From Kocuria palustris (lineage in GTDB: Bacteria; Actinomycetota; Actinomycetes; Actinomycetales; Micrococcaceae), in assembly GCF_007666205.1 (NCBI RefSeq), contig NZ_VDOR01000001.1, forward strand, positions 186,001 through 250,000: a stretch of DNA of 64,000 nt. Reading direction: 5' to 3'. The stretch's first letter is position 1. Every line of letters begins with the position of its first letter. Positions 1-8,332 of this stretch are shown one piece after another. The position numbers and the translations under genes were made by a program. The notes beneath the pieces are model-generated. The model saw only the letters and a list, made by a program, of their open reading frames with translations, searched no databases and had not been told where the DNA came from.

Positions 1-23
1 CCCGCGGGCGTCGTGAGGCGGAG

Positions 24-1397
24 TCAGAGACGCTCGAAACCACGGCGCAGCTCCCAGTCGGTGACCTCGCTGTAGAAGGTCTCCATCTCGTCGTCGGCGT
101 AGTGGACGTAGTGGTCCACGACGGAGTCGCCGAAGACCCGGCGCGCCAGCTCGGAGCGATCCAGCAGATCGCGGGCCTGGCTCATGGTCCGGGGCACCAC
201 CGGGGCGCCGGACTCGTAGGCATTGCCCTCGGTCATCGGCTCGAGCTCCCGCTCGTTCTCGATGCCGTCCAGACCGCAGGCGAGCATGGCAGCCAGTGCC
301 AGGTACGGATTGACGTCGCCGCCGGGGAGGCGGTTCTCCATGCGGGCCGCCGGCCCCTCGCCGACCAGTCGGATCGCGCAGCTGCGGTTGTCCATGCCCC
401 AGGCCACGGAGGTGGGGGCGAAGCTGCCCTTGGCGAAGCGCTTGTAGGAGTTGATGTTCGGCGCGTAGAAGAGCGTCATCTCCTTCATCCCGTGGAGCAC
501 GCCGGCGATGAACCGGTCGTAGGTCTCGGTCCGCCGGCCCTTCGCGTCGTCCCAGAAGACCGTCGACCCGTCGAGGCCGCGCAGCGACATGTGGATGTGG
601 CAGGAGCTGCCCTCCCGCTGGTTCGGCTTGGCCATGAAGGTCACCGACTTGCCCTGCTGATGCGCGATCTGCTTGGAGGACAGCTTGTAGACCACGTGGT
701 TGTCGGCGGTGACCAGGCCGTCGTCGTAGCGGAAGGCGATCTCGTGCTGGCCGAAGTTGCACTCGCCCTTGGCCGACTCGACCGTCATCCCGGCTCGGTA
801 CATCGAGTTGCGGATCTCGCGCAGCAGAGGCTCCACGCGCTGGGAGCCCAGGATGTTGTAGTCGACGTTGTACTGGTTCGCCGGCTCGAGGTCCCGGTAG
901 CCGCTGCGCCAGGCGTCCTCGTACGTCGTGTTGTAGACGCAGAACTCCAGCTCGGTCCCGGTGAGCATCTGATAGCCCATCTCCCGGGCGCGCTCGAGCT
1001 GCTTCTTGAGCATGCTGCGCGGGGACATGGGGATCGGGTTGCCGGCGGTGTCCGTGAGGTCGCACTGGATCATGACCTGGCCGGGGTTGTGCGGCATGAG
1101 GCGGATCGTCTCCAGATCCATGTCGAACCTCATGTCGCCGTAGCCGGCCTCCCAGCTGGTCATGGCGTAGCCGTCGACCGTGTTCATCTCGGTGTCCACG
1201 GCCAGGAGGTAGTTGCAGCCCTCCGCCCCGTGGTCGAGCACGGATTCGATGAAGAACTCGGCGTGGCACAGCTTGCCCTGGAGCCGTCCCTGCATGTCCG
1301 TGAAGGCCAGCACGACGGTGTCGATCTCGCCCGAGGAGATGAGCCCCCGGAGGTCGTCGACGGAGAGCATGCGGTCGTTGCGGTGCTGCGGGTTCAT
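24..1397 (-). CDS. Glutamine synthetase-like gamma-glutamyl-amine ligase
   Basis: This 457-residue protein is a glutamine synthetase-family ligase, which joins glutamate to ammonia or an amine using ATP. Visible family motifs are TELEF near residues 147-152, GQHE at 216-219, KPNQREGSSCHIHMS at 257-271, NSYKRF at 316-321 and DNRSCAIR at 336-343. It starts 45 nt after the stop of an ethanolamine-type permease, with GAGGAATC as ribosome binding site, so the two are probably co-transcribed. With that permease and a divergent GntR regulator, it is more likely a gamma-glutamyl-ethanolamide or polyamine ligase (GlnA4/GlnA3/PuuA type) than the housekeeping glutamine synthetase. The substrate is inferred from context only. 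Family assignment is secure. Confidence 0.9.
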   Translation of the reverse strand: MNPQHRNDRMLSVDDLRGLISSGEIDTVVLAFTDMQGRLQGKLCHAEFFIESVLDHGAEGCNYLLAVDTEMNTVDGYAMTSWEAGYGDMRFDMDLETIRLMPHNPGQVMIQCDLTDTAGNPIPMSPRSMLKKQLERAREMGYQMLTGTELEFCVYNTTYEDAWRSGYRDLEPANQYNVDYNILGSQRVEPLLREIRNSMYRAGMTVESAKGECNFGQHEIAFRYDDGLVTADNHVVYKLSSKQIAHQQGKSVTFMAKPNQREGSSCHIHMSLRGLDGSTVFWDDAKGRRTETYDRFIAGVLHGMKEMTLFYAPNINSYKRFAKGSFAPTSVAWGMDNRSCAIRLVGEGPAARMENRLPGGDVNPYLALAAMLACGLDGIENERELEPMTEGNAYESGAPVVPRTMSQARDLLDRSELARRVFGDSVVDHYVHYADDEMETFYSEVTDWELRRGFERL

Positions 1398-1442
1398 GGT
1401 GATTCCTCACATCGATGGTCGGAGCTCGCGCGGAGCCACGGG

Positions 1443-2885
1443 TCAGTTCAGGTCTGCTTCTGCGGCTCGGAGCCGGTCGAACTCCTCCTCGGGTGCGCTG
1501 GCGACGAGATGGCGGCGGCTGTACAGCAGGAAGTACGCCAGGAAGATCACGAAGATCCCGGCGGTGATGCTGGCCGCGAGGATGTCGACGAAGAACGTCG
1601 CGATCACGGCGACGACGGCGAGGACCAGGGCGATGCCGGTGGTGACGACGCCGCCGGGGGTGCGGTAGCCCCGCTCGAGCTCGGGCTCGCGGATCCGCAG
1701 CATGATGTGCGAGAGGTTCAGCAGGACGTAGGAGACGGTCGCGCCGAACACGGCGATGTTGATGAGCAGGCCGCCGTCGCGGGTGATGGCCGCCAGGGCG
1801 AAGCCGATCGTGCCCGGCACGATCAGGGCCACCCACGGGGTCTTGCGCGAGCCCGTGAGCGACAGCCAGCGCGGGAGGTAGCCCGCTCGCGAGAGGGCGA
1901 AGAGCTGGCGGGAGTACGCGAACATGATCGAGAAGAAGCTCGCGACGAGGCCGGCGAGACCGGCGTAGTTCACGATCTGGGCGACGACGCTGTCCTGCCC
2001 GTAGGCGCTGCGCAGGGCCTCCGGGAGGGGGTTGTCCGAGGTGGACATGGCCTGCGCGCCGCCGACTCCGGGGACCAGCACGAGCATCAGGGCGCCGGTG
2101 GCCAGGAGGATGAGCAGCGCGACGATGATGCCGCGAGGCATGTCCCGCTTCGGGTCGGCGGTCTCCTCGGCGGCCAGGGGCACGCCCTCGATCGCCAGGA
2201 AGAACCAGATGCCGTAGACCAGGGCGGCCGTCGCGCCTGCCGCGCCCATGGGCAGGAACGCGCTCGAGCCCATCGAGCCGTCCGGGACGATGTCGAACAG
2301 CCGCGCGGCGTCGAACTGCGGGATCAGTGCGATCACGGTGATCACGAGCGCCACGAGGGCTATGGCCGTGATGCCGAACATCAGCTTGAGGGCCTCGCCG
2401 ACGCCGTACATGTGGATGCCGATGAAGACCAGGTAGGTGACCAGGTAGACGGGCCACGAGTTGGTGATGCCGAACAGGCCGAGCGCCTCGATGTAGCCGC
2501 CGATGAACGTGGCGATGGCAGCCGGGGCCACCGAGTACTCGATGAGCACTGCCATGCCTGTGGCGAACCCGCCGAGCGGGCCCAGAGCGCGCCGCGCGAA
2601 GGCGTATCCCGCCCCGGCCACCGGCAGCGACGAGGACATCTCCGCCAGGCCGAAGACCATGCACGTGTACATGACGCCCATGAGCAGGAAGGCGATGAGC
2701 AGACCGCCCCAGCCGCCCTCGGCCAGGCCCAGGTTCCAGCCGGAGAAGTCGCCGGAGATCACGTAGGAGACTCCCAGGCCCGCCAGGAGCACCCACCCGG
2801 CGGCGCCCTTCTTGAGCTGCCGGTGGGCCAGGTACTCCTGGGCGGCGGCGCTCTGAGCGGGCGGCGCGGTGTCATCGCGGGTCAT
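1443..2885 (-). CDS. eat: Ethanolamine permease-like APC transporter
   Basis: A 480-residue APC-superfamily permease with about 12 hydrophobic segments; the start chosen is the ATG followed by TRDDTAPPAQS. The N-terminal segment GLGVSYVISGDFSGWN and the stretch LAIEGVPLAAEETADPKRDMPRG are typical of ethanolamine permeases (Eat family), which import ethanolamine by proton coupling. It is transcribed away from a GntR regulator and is followed by a glutamine synthetase-like ligase, which suggests an uptake and gamma-glutamylation unit for an amine used as nitrogen source. A longer reading frame upstream is arginine-rich and lies in the regulatory region, so it was rejected. An amino-acid substrate is the main alternative. 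Confidence 0.85.
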   Translation of the reverse strand: MTRDDTAPPAQSAAAQEYLAHRQLKKGAAGWVLLAGLGVSYVISGDFSGWNLGLAEGGWGGLLIAFLLMGVMYTCMVFGLAEMSSSLPVAGAGYAFARRALGPLGGFATGMAVLIEYSVAPAAIATFIGGYIEALGLFGITNSWPVYLVTYLVFIGIHMYGVGEALKLMFGITAIALVALVITVIALIPQFDAARLFDIVPDGSMGSSAFLPMGAAGATAALVYGIWFFLAIEGVPLAAEETADPKRDMPRGIIVALLILLATGALMLVLVPGVGGAQAMSTSDNPLPEALRSAYGQDSVVAQIVNYAGLAGLVASFFSIMFAYSRQLFALSRAGYLPRWLSLTGSRKTPWVALIVPGTIGFALAAITRDGGLLINIAVFGATVSYVLLNLSHIMLRIREPELERGYRTPGGVVTTGIALVLAVVAVIATFFVDILAASITAGIFVIFLAYFLLYSRRHLVASAPEEEFDRLRAAEADLN

Positions 2886-2913
2886 GGGGACCACCTCGGT
2901 CTCTGTGCTGGTG

Positions 2914-2966
2914 CTCCAATGGCCTGTTCGCGGTCCTTTGGAGTCAGGGGAAGTGAAGCACCTCAC
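2914..2966. promoter_or_regulatory. Candidate GntR operator region between eat and gntR
   Basis: The 182-nt divergent region holds two inverted repeats: CTCCAA (2914-2919) with TTGGAG (2938-2943), and GTGA (2953-2956) with TCAC (2963-2966). GntR regulators usually bind palindromes in such divergent regions, so these are the best candidate operators. No clear -35/-10 pair was resolved, and the arms are short enough to arise by chance. Confidence 0.3.
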
Positions 2967-3067
2967 ACAGGGGCGGTCAAGGGCCTCAGCGTAGAGTCGT
3001 CGGACGCGTCGCGCGGAGCCCTCTGCCGCTGAGGCGCCCGTGACCTCGCGACCCGTGAAGGAGCCCA

Positions 3068-3772
3068 GTGGACGAGCTCGGCCGCCCCCTCGACGTGCTG
3101 CGACCCGTGCGCTCGGGCAACGCCTTCGAGGAGACCGTCGAGCGAGTGCTCCAGGGGATGAAGGTCGGGCTCTTCGCGGTCGGCGCCAAGCTGCCGCCGG
3201 AGCGCGATCTCGCCCGCCACCTGGGGGTCTCGCGCGCAACGCTCCAGGAGGCCCTGCGCGAGCTGCAGGGCGCAGGGCTGCTCGAGACGCGCCGCGGTCG
3301 CTACGGCGGGACCTTCATCGTCGACGTGCCGCCCGTCGAGGCTCGTCGCGAGATCCCCGCCGCCGAGTGCGAGGACGTGCTGACCTTCCGCCGCATCGTC
3401 GAGCCCGCAGCGGCCGAGCTGGCCGCCCGATCGGAGCCCTCCGCCGAGGCCGGCCGCCACCTGCGCCTGTGCCTCACGGACTGCTCCGCGGCGGACGACG
3501 ATGTGTACCGCTCCGTCGACGCCCGCTTCCACATCGCGATCGCCGAGCTGGCCGGGTCGCGGACCCTGCTCGACGCGGTCGTGGAGACTCGCGCCCGGGT
3601 CAACGCCCTGCTGGAGCACATCCCCCAGCTCACGGCGAACCTGCAGCACGCCGACCAGCAGCACTCGCAGATCGTCGAGGCGGTGCTGGCCGGCGACGCC
3701 GCCTCCGCCCGAGCGCTGATGGAGGACCACCTGGCCGGCACGGAGACGCTGCTGCGCGGCTTCCTGCAGTGA
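3068..3772 (+). CDS. GntR/FadR-family regulator of the eat operon
   Basis: A 234-residue regulator. An N-terminal winged helix (about residues 20-85) contains LPPERDLARHLGVSRATLQEAL, followed by RRGRYGGTF. The C-terminal FCD-type helical domain (about 98-234) has FHIAIAELAG and H-containing segments that usually bind a metal and a carboxylate effector. GTG start behind GAAGGAG. It is divergent from the eat permease and the ligase, so its likely role is local control of that operon in response to substrate. The effector is unknown. Confidence 0.88.
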   Translation: MDELGRPLDVLRPVRSGNAFEETVERVLQGMKVGLFAVGAKLPPERDLARHLGVSRATLQEALRELQGAGLLETRRGRYGGTFIVDVPPVEARREIPAAECEDVLTFRRIVEPAAAELAARSEPSAEAGRHLRLCLTDCSAADDDVYRSVDARFHIAIAELAGSRTLLDAVVETRARVNALLEHIPQLTANLQHADQQHSQIVEAVLAGDAASARALMEDHLAGTETLLRGFLQ

Positions 3773-3790
3773 TCCCCCCTCCCCTCTTCG

Positions 3791-3844
3791 GCCGAGCGGG
3801 CGATCTCATGCGCTGAGAAGGCTCTCAGGGCATCGAATCGCCCG
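3791..3844. repeat. Nested inverted repeat, copy 1 (probable terminator)
   Basis: The outer arms are CGGGCGAT (3797-3804) and ATCGCCCG (3837-3844); inside lies a second stem, CTGAGA (3813-3818) with TCTCAG (3823-3828). The element begins with GCCGAGCGGGCGATC (3791-3805), a 15-mer that recurs at 8221-8235 in a second nested hairpin. It sits 19 nt after the gntR stop, so it may terminate that transcript. There is no T tract. Confidence 0.45.
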
Positions 3845-3898
3845 TGCTGGTCCGGTAAGTCCGCCGCCGGGAGATGAGGCCGGTGCTACGTTGACCGC

Positions 3899-4219
3899 AT
3901 GTCCTCCGATGACGTGATGCCGCTGCTGCGGGAATTCGTCCGCGAGCGCGACTGGGCGCAGTTCCACACTCCGGAGAATCTCGCCAAGTCCATCAGCATC
4001 GAAGCCGGTGAGCTGCTCGAATGCTTCCAATGGTCGCCCGCTGCGGATCAGCGCGAGGTCGAGGACGAGCTCGCGGATGTGCTGACCTACGCGTATCTCC
4101 TGGCGGACCGGCTCGGCGTGGAGCCGCACGAGATCATGCGCCGGAAGCTCGAAACGACGCAGCGGAAGTACCCCGTGGAGAAGGCCCGAGGCAGGAGCAC
4201 CAGATATGACCGGCTCTGA
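3899..4219 (+). CDS. MazG-like nucleotide pyrophosphohydrolase
   Basis: A 106-residue all-alpha NTP pyrophosphohydrolase of the compact MazG/dCTPase type. The metal-binding helices are visible as IEAGELLECFQW (about 37-48) and EVEDELADVLTYAYLLADRL (about 56-75), the E-x2-E ... E-x2-D pattern that holds magnesium. Such enzymes hydrolyse (d)NTPs to monophosphate and pyrophosphate. The ATG lies 6 nt after TACGTT (3887-3892), which suggests a leaderless transcript. Its last 14 nt overlap the next gene, a GIY-YIG/DUF2075 ATPase, so the two are translationally coupled and probably work together. A housekeeping nucleotide-cleaning role is the alternative. Confidence 0.85.
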   Translation: MSSDDVMPLLREFVRERDWAQFHTPENLAKSISIEAGELLECFQWSPAADQREVEDELADVLTYAYLLADRLGVEPHEIMRRKLETTQRKYPVEKARGRSTRYDRL

Positions 4220-5975
4220 GGACGTCGAGATCCAGTACAAGGTCGAGCAGCTCCCCTTCGACGAGGACGGCGTCGACCAGGGCAGCCGAGAGATCGTGCG
4301 GTTTCGAGATTGGCCCGTCGTCTACACGCTCAATGACCGAGAGCGCGTCTACGTCGGCGAGTCCATGAGCGCGGTCAAGCGCATGCGGCAGCATCTCGAG
4401 AATCCGGAGAAGCGTTCGCTGACGACCATGCGCCTGATCTTCAGCGAGGAGTTCAACAAGTCGGTGTGCCTGGACCTGGAGTCGAGGCTCATCGAGCTGG
4501 TGCACGGCGATGGCCAGTACGTCGTGCTCAACCGCAATACCGGCATCGTGGATGTCGGCTATTACATGCGCGACAGATACCAGGCCGCCTTCGACGGCAT
4601 CTTCGAGGACCTGCAGGCGCATGGACTCCTCCAGCGATCCGTACGGCAGATCGAGAACTCGGAGCTTTTCAAGTACTCGCCGTTCAAGTCGTTGAACCAC
4701 GATCAGCATGTGGCGATAGACCAGATCCTGCAGGGACTGGTGCAGGACCTGGAGAACGACCGCCGCGGCGTCAGTGTGGTGCGGGGCGACCCCGGCACGG
4801 GGAAGACCATCGTGGCGATGTACCTCTTGAAGATGCTGTGCGACATCGCCGTCCACCCTGCGGATGACGAGGTCGACCCCGACGAGATGTTCTCCGAGTA
4901 CTTCCAGGACGAGTCTCGCGAGCTCCTGGAAGGGCTGAAGCTGGCCCTCGTGATCCCCGGCAAGGGCCTGCGCGGGACGGTGCAGAAGGTCATCGCCCGC
5001 ATCCCGGCGATGAAGAAAGTGTTCGTCGGCACGGCGTTCCAAGTGGCTGAGCAGGAGCAGGACTTCGACTTGATCGTTGTGGACGAGGCACACCGGTTGA
5101 CGCAGTACGGCGCACAGGCCCACGGCACGCTGACGGGGAAGTACCTGAAGATCACGGAGCGGCTCTTCGGGGAGGAGGACTTCTCGAAGAATCAGCTCGA
5201 CTGGCTCAGGGCGAAATCGCGGATGGTCCTGCTGATGCTGGATCTGGAACAGAGCGTCCGTCCCATCGATATCCCCCGGGCTGAGCTCGACGAGGTCGTC
5301 CAAGAGGCCCGCGACGCAGACCGGGTCCACCCCCTCGTCACCCAGATGCGGGCTGTCGGCGGCAACGACTACATCCGCTTCGCACGCCAGCTCATGTCGC
5401 AGGCCCCGCCGAAGGAACAGCTCAGCTTCGGCGCTTACGAATTCGCCATGTACGACGAGATGGGTCCGATGGTCCAGCGAATCCGCGACCTCGAGCAGCA
5501 GCACGGCCTGTGTCGCATGGTGGCGGGTTATGCGTGGGATTGGACGTCGAAGTCGTCGAAGAAGGACAAGCGGACTCCGCACGACTTCGTGATCGACGAT
5601 GTGCCCCTCAAGTGGAACGGCACCACAGAGGACTGGATCAACAGCCGGACCTCAGCCGAGGAGGTCGGCTCCATCCACACCCTTCAGGGCTATGACCTCA
5701 ACTACGCAGGGGTGATCATCGGCCCCGATCTGCGCTTCGACCCTGGGACGCAGCGTCTCTATGCAGATCGGGACCACTACCGGGACACGAAGGGAAAGGC
5801 ATCCAACCGGAAGCGCGGCCAGGTGACCACGGACGACGACCTCCTGCGCTACATCACCAATGTCTACTCGGTGCTGCTCACGCGGGCCATGCGCGGGACC
5901 TTCGTCTACGTCTGCGACCCGCACCTGCGCCGCCACCTGGCACGGTTCATCCCGCCGGCCACCAAGACCCGCTGA
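4206..5975 (+). CDS. GIY-YIG nuclease / DUF2075 ATPase fusion
   Basis: A 589-residue two-domain protein. The N-terminus looks like a GIY-YIG nuclease: VVYTL (38-42), VYVGES (48-53), Arg59, acidic residues in DLESRLIELV (91-100) and Asn110. The rest is a superfamily 1-like DUF2075 (Schlafen-group) ATPase: Walker A GDPGTGKT at 194-201, Walker B VDEAH at 292-296, motif near 489-497 (SIHTLQGYD) and LLTRAMRGT near 556-564. It overlaps the mazG-like gene by 14 nt. The combination of nucleotide hydrolase, nuclease and ATPase resembles anti-phage modules, but no defence activity can be read from the sequence. Less GC-biased codons than its neighbours hint at acquisition. Confidence 0.82.
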   Translation: MTGSEDVEIQYKVEQLPFDEDGVDQGSREIVRFRDWPVVYTLNDRERVYVGESMSAVKRMRQHLENPEKRSLTTMRLIFSEEFNKSVCLDLESRLIELVHGDGQYVVLNRNTGIVDVGYYMRDRYQAAFDGIFEDLQAHGLLQRSVRQIENSELFKYSPFKSLNHDQHVAIDQILQGLVQDLENDRRGVSVVRGDPGTGKTIVAMYLLKMLCDIAVHPADDEVDPDEMFSEYFQDESRELLEGLKLALVIPGKGLRGTVQKVIARIPAMKKVFVGTAFQVAEQEQDFDLIVVDEAHRLTQYGAQAHGTLTGKYLKITERLFGEEDFSKNQLDWLRAKSRMVLLMLDLEQSVRPIDIPRAELDEVVQEARDADRVHPLVTQMRAVGGNDYIRFARQLMSQAPPKEQLSFGAYEFAMYDEMGPMVQRIRDLEQQHGLCRMVAGYAWDWTSKSSKKDKRTPHDFVIDDVPLKWNGTTEDWINSRTSAEEVGSIHTLQGYDLNYAGVIIGPDLRFDPGTQRLYADRDHYRDTKGKASNRKRGQVTTDDDLLRYITNVYSVLLTRAMRGTFVYVCDPHLRRHLARFIPPATKTR

Positions 5976-5976
5976 C

Positions 5977-5997
5977 CTCCCCGCGCCGAGCGGGGAG
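5977..5997. terminator. Bidirectional terminator hairpin
   Basis: CTCCCCGC (5977-5984), a 5-nt loop and GCGGGGAG (5990-5997) form a perfect 8-bp stem one base after the DUF2075 stop codon, and 36 nt beyond the stop of the convergent glycosidase gene. No T tract follows in either direction. Confidence 0.6.
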
Positions 5998-6032
5998 CTG
6001 GAGGAGACGGGGCAGCGGAGGAGTCCGTGTAA

Positions 6033-8045
6033 TTACAGGCTCAGCCCCGCCCCGTACCCGTAGCGCGTGCCGTCGCGGTCCGTGTAGACGTAGTCATCGC
6101 CCAGCAGGGCCCCGGGGACGTCGCGCGGGGAGGCCTCCATCGCCTGGCGATCGGCTGGGAAGGCGAACGGCAGACGCCCGGCGGGACCGCCGTCCTCGCC
6201 GGCCAGGGAGCGCAGAAGCTGCTCCGGCTGGATCTCGAAGGTGACCGCCACGGCAGCGGCGTCGGGCTCGATCTCCCCCAGCAGCCACGGATTGGTGGCG
6301 TTGACCACCAGCAGGGTCGGCACGGCCCGCTCGATCTCGCGCACCCGGTCCACGTCCGCGCCGTTGTCCCGCGGGTCCACGGACAGGGACACGCCCTCGC
6401 GGTCGTCCTCGAACAGCGCGATCTCGGGCCGGAGGAACACCAGCGCCTGATCCGCCTCCTCGGGCGAGGCGACCACCTGAGCACCGGGCCACACGGCAGC
6501 GATCGCATCCTCGAGCTTGGCCTGCACCTGCTCGGTCTTGGTGCGCCCGGTGACGCAGGGGAACAGCTTGACGGGGCGCTCCAGAGCCAGCGGGAGCAGG
6601 TCCTCAGAGGTGCGCAGCAGCGTCACGGACCGTCGCTGGGCCCGCTCGCCCTTGGCCCAGACCTGCTCGTTGCCGATGACGTGGGCCGCCCGGTCCTCGT
6701 CGACGTAGGGGTTCTCGAACAGCCCCAGGGCGAAGATCTCGGTGAGCAGCCGCACCGCGGGTCGATCGAGCTCAGCCGCGTGGAGGTGCCCCTGCTCCAC
6801 GGCGGCCAGCAGCTGCGCCGGATTCGCCATGTCGGAGAAGATGTCGGTGCCGGCCTTGACCGCGGCGGCGAAGCGCTCGGCCTCCGAGAGCTCCTCAACG
6901 CCCCACATCATGGCGTCGATGACCCCGGAGTCGGAGTTCACGTAGCCCTGATGCCCCATGCGCTCGCGCAGCAGGTCCTGCAGGAAGGTGCGGTTATAGG
7001 CAAAGGCCACCTCCTCGAACTGGGCGGTCGGCCCCTGCCAGAGATCCTGATCGACCTGTGCGGCCGAGCTGTTCATCGGCCGGGCGTAGTACGGCATGAT
7101 CGACGCCGCCCCGGCATCGATCGCGGCCTGGAACGGCGGCAGGTGGTAGCGCTCCAGCGCCCCCTCGGTCGGGTACTCGTTGGTCTGACCCCACTCGAAA
7201 TGCGGGTCGTGGCCGTTGTACCGGACGCCGCCGCCGGGGAAGTGCTTGATCGTGGTCGCCACCGACTCGCAGGACAGCTCGGCGCCCTGCATCCCGCGCA
7301 CCACAGCGCCGATGTACCGGGAGATCAGCTGCGGGTCCTCTCCGAACGTGCCGTTGAACCGGGACCAGCGCGGCTCCGAGGCCAGATCCGCCATGTACCC
7401 GTAGAGCTTGTGGATGCCGCCGGCGCGCCACTCGCGAGCGATCTCGCGGCCGAAGTCCTCCATCATCCCGGCGTCGTCCAGGGCGGCCAGCCCCAGCTCG
7501 CCGGGCCACTCGGAGAAGATGCCCGCCGATTCGTTCACGCCGAACTGCGCGACGAGGGCCACATGGTTGCGGGGGTTCGACGCGAAGACCGCCGGGATGC
7601 CGTGCGCCGAGCGCTCCGCGAGCTCCTGCACGGCGTTGGTCCACGCGGCCAGCTCGCGCGGTGCGAGATTGTCGCGCACCACGAGGTAGCGCTGGTGCCG
7701 GACGTTGATCGCGTTCTCCGACGACGACGTCACCAGCACCGGCTCCGCGAACGGCACTCCGGTGATGGGGTTCTCGCTGCGCCAGACGTCATTGTCGTTG
7801 AGCAGCCCCTCCGAGGGCTCCGGCAGGAAGCTCGAGGTCCCGGGGTAGTGGGAGCCGATCACCATGAGACCGGCCTTCTCCTCCGTGGACATCCGCTGCG
7901 TCAGGTCCTGGGCGCGCTCGTGCGGGCTGAGCCGCCAGTCCTCGTACGGCGAGAGGACGCCGTCGCCGTCGAGGTCGCGGAAGCGCAGTCCGTCCTGCTC
8001 GATGAATCGTCCGGTGCGCGAGCCGAGCTCGGGTGGGGTCGTCAT
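6033..8045 (-). CDS. Glycoside hydrolase family 3 protein
   Basis: A 670-residue GH3 glycosidase, probably a beta-glucosidase-type enzyme. The ATG start (MTTPPELGS) follows AGGAGGAA. GH3 features: the catalytic-domain motif TIKHFPGGG with the conserved Lys-His, a nucleophile segment GYVNSDSG whose Asp aligns with the usual SDW motif, then KAGTDIF. A second alpha/beta domain follows. Near the N-terminus is an EF-hand/dockerin-like loop DLDGDGVLSPYED (about residues 24-36) that could bind calcium. There is no signal peptide, so the enzyme is predicted to be cytoplasmic. The substrate cannot be read from the sequence. It is monocistronic. Confidence 0.85.
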   Translation of the reverse strand: MTTPPELGSRTGRFIEQDGLRFRDLDGDGVLSPYEDWRLSPHERAQDLTQRMSTEEKAGLMVIGSHYPGTSSFLPEPSEGLLNDNDVWRSENPITGVPFAEPVLVTSSSENAINVRHQRYLVVRDNLAPRELAAWTNAVQELAERSAHGIPAVFASNPRNHVALVAQFGVNESAGIFSEWPGELGLAALDDAGMMEDFGREIAREWRAGGIHKLYGYMADLASEPRWSRFNGTFGEDPQLISRYIGAVVRGMQGAELSCESVATTIKHFPGGGVRYNGHDPHFEWGQTNEYPTEGALERYHLPPFQAAIDAGAASIMPYYARPMNSSAAQVDQDLWQGPTAQFEEVAFAYNRTFLQDLLRERMGHQGYVNSDSGVIDAMMWGVEELSEAERFAAAVKAGTDIFSDMANPAQLLAAVEQGHLHAAELDRPAVRLLTEIFALGLFENPYVDEDRAAHVIGNEQVWAKGERAQRRSVTLLRTSEDLLPLALERPVKLFPCVTGRTKTEQVQAKLEDAIAAVWPGAQVVASPEEADQALVFLRPEIALFEDDREGVSLSVDPRDNGADVDRVREIERAVPTLLVVNATNPWLLGEIEPDAAAVAVTFEIQPEQLLRSLAGEDGGPAGRLPFAFPADRQAMEASPRDVPGALLGDDYVYTDRDGTRYGYGAGLSL

Positions 8046-8219
8046 GTCGGGGCCTTCCTCCTGGGATCGCGCGGGCCCGGACGCACCGAGGACGACGCCT
8101 GCCCTTCCCCCGATGACCCTCCGCGCCGGCGCGGTGGTCTGTGCGGCCCACCGTAATCCGTCGCGCGCCGCGACTCCGAGGATTGCCGTCAGTTCCCGGC
8201 CCCGCCCGCTCACCGCCTC

Positions 8220-8281
8220 CGCCGAGCGGGCGATCCGAGGCCCTCAGAGGGCCTTCACGACTCAAGATGGCCCGCTCGGCG
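8220..8281. repeat. Nested inverted repeat, copy 2 (probable selO terminator)
   Basis: The perfect 12-bp arms are CGCCGAGCGGGC (8220-8231) and GCCCGCTCGGCG (8270-8281), with an inner GGCCCTC/GAGGGCC stem between them. It shares the 15-mer GCCGAGCGGGCGATC with the element at 3791-3844 and has the same nested layout. It lies about 50 nt downstream of the selO stop, so termination is plausible. The rest of the 8046-8332 gap shows no gene. Confidence 0.5.
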
Positions 8282-8332
8282 GGGACAGGAGCGGAGCAGG
8301 AGGCCCGGAGCAGCGACGACGGCCGCGGGCGG

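Noticed and set aside
102-3032. A 976-residue open frame on the plus strand
   Set aside because: It lies antisense to the ligase and permease genes, has low-complexity His/Gly/Ala/Arg composition and no domain; it is a GC-rich shadow.
1443-3239. Longer ethanolamine permease starting at 3239
   Set aside because: The extra 118 residues are Arg-rich, antisense to gntR and cover the intergenic control region.
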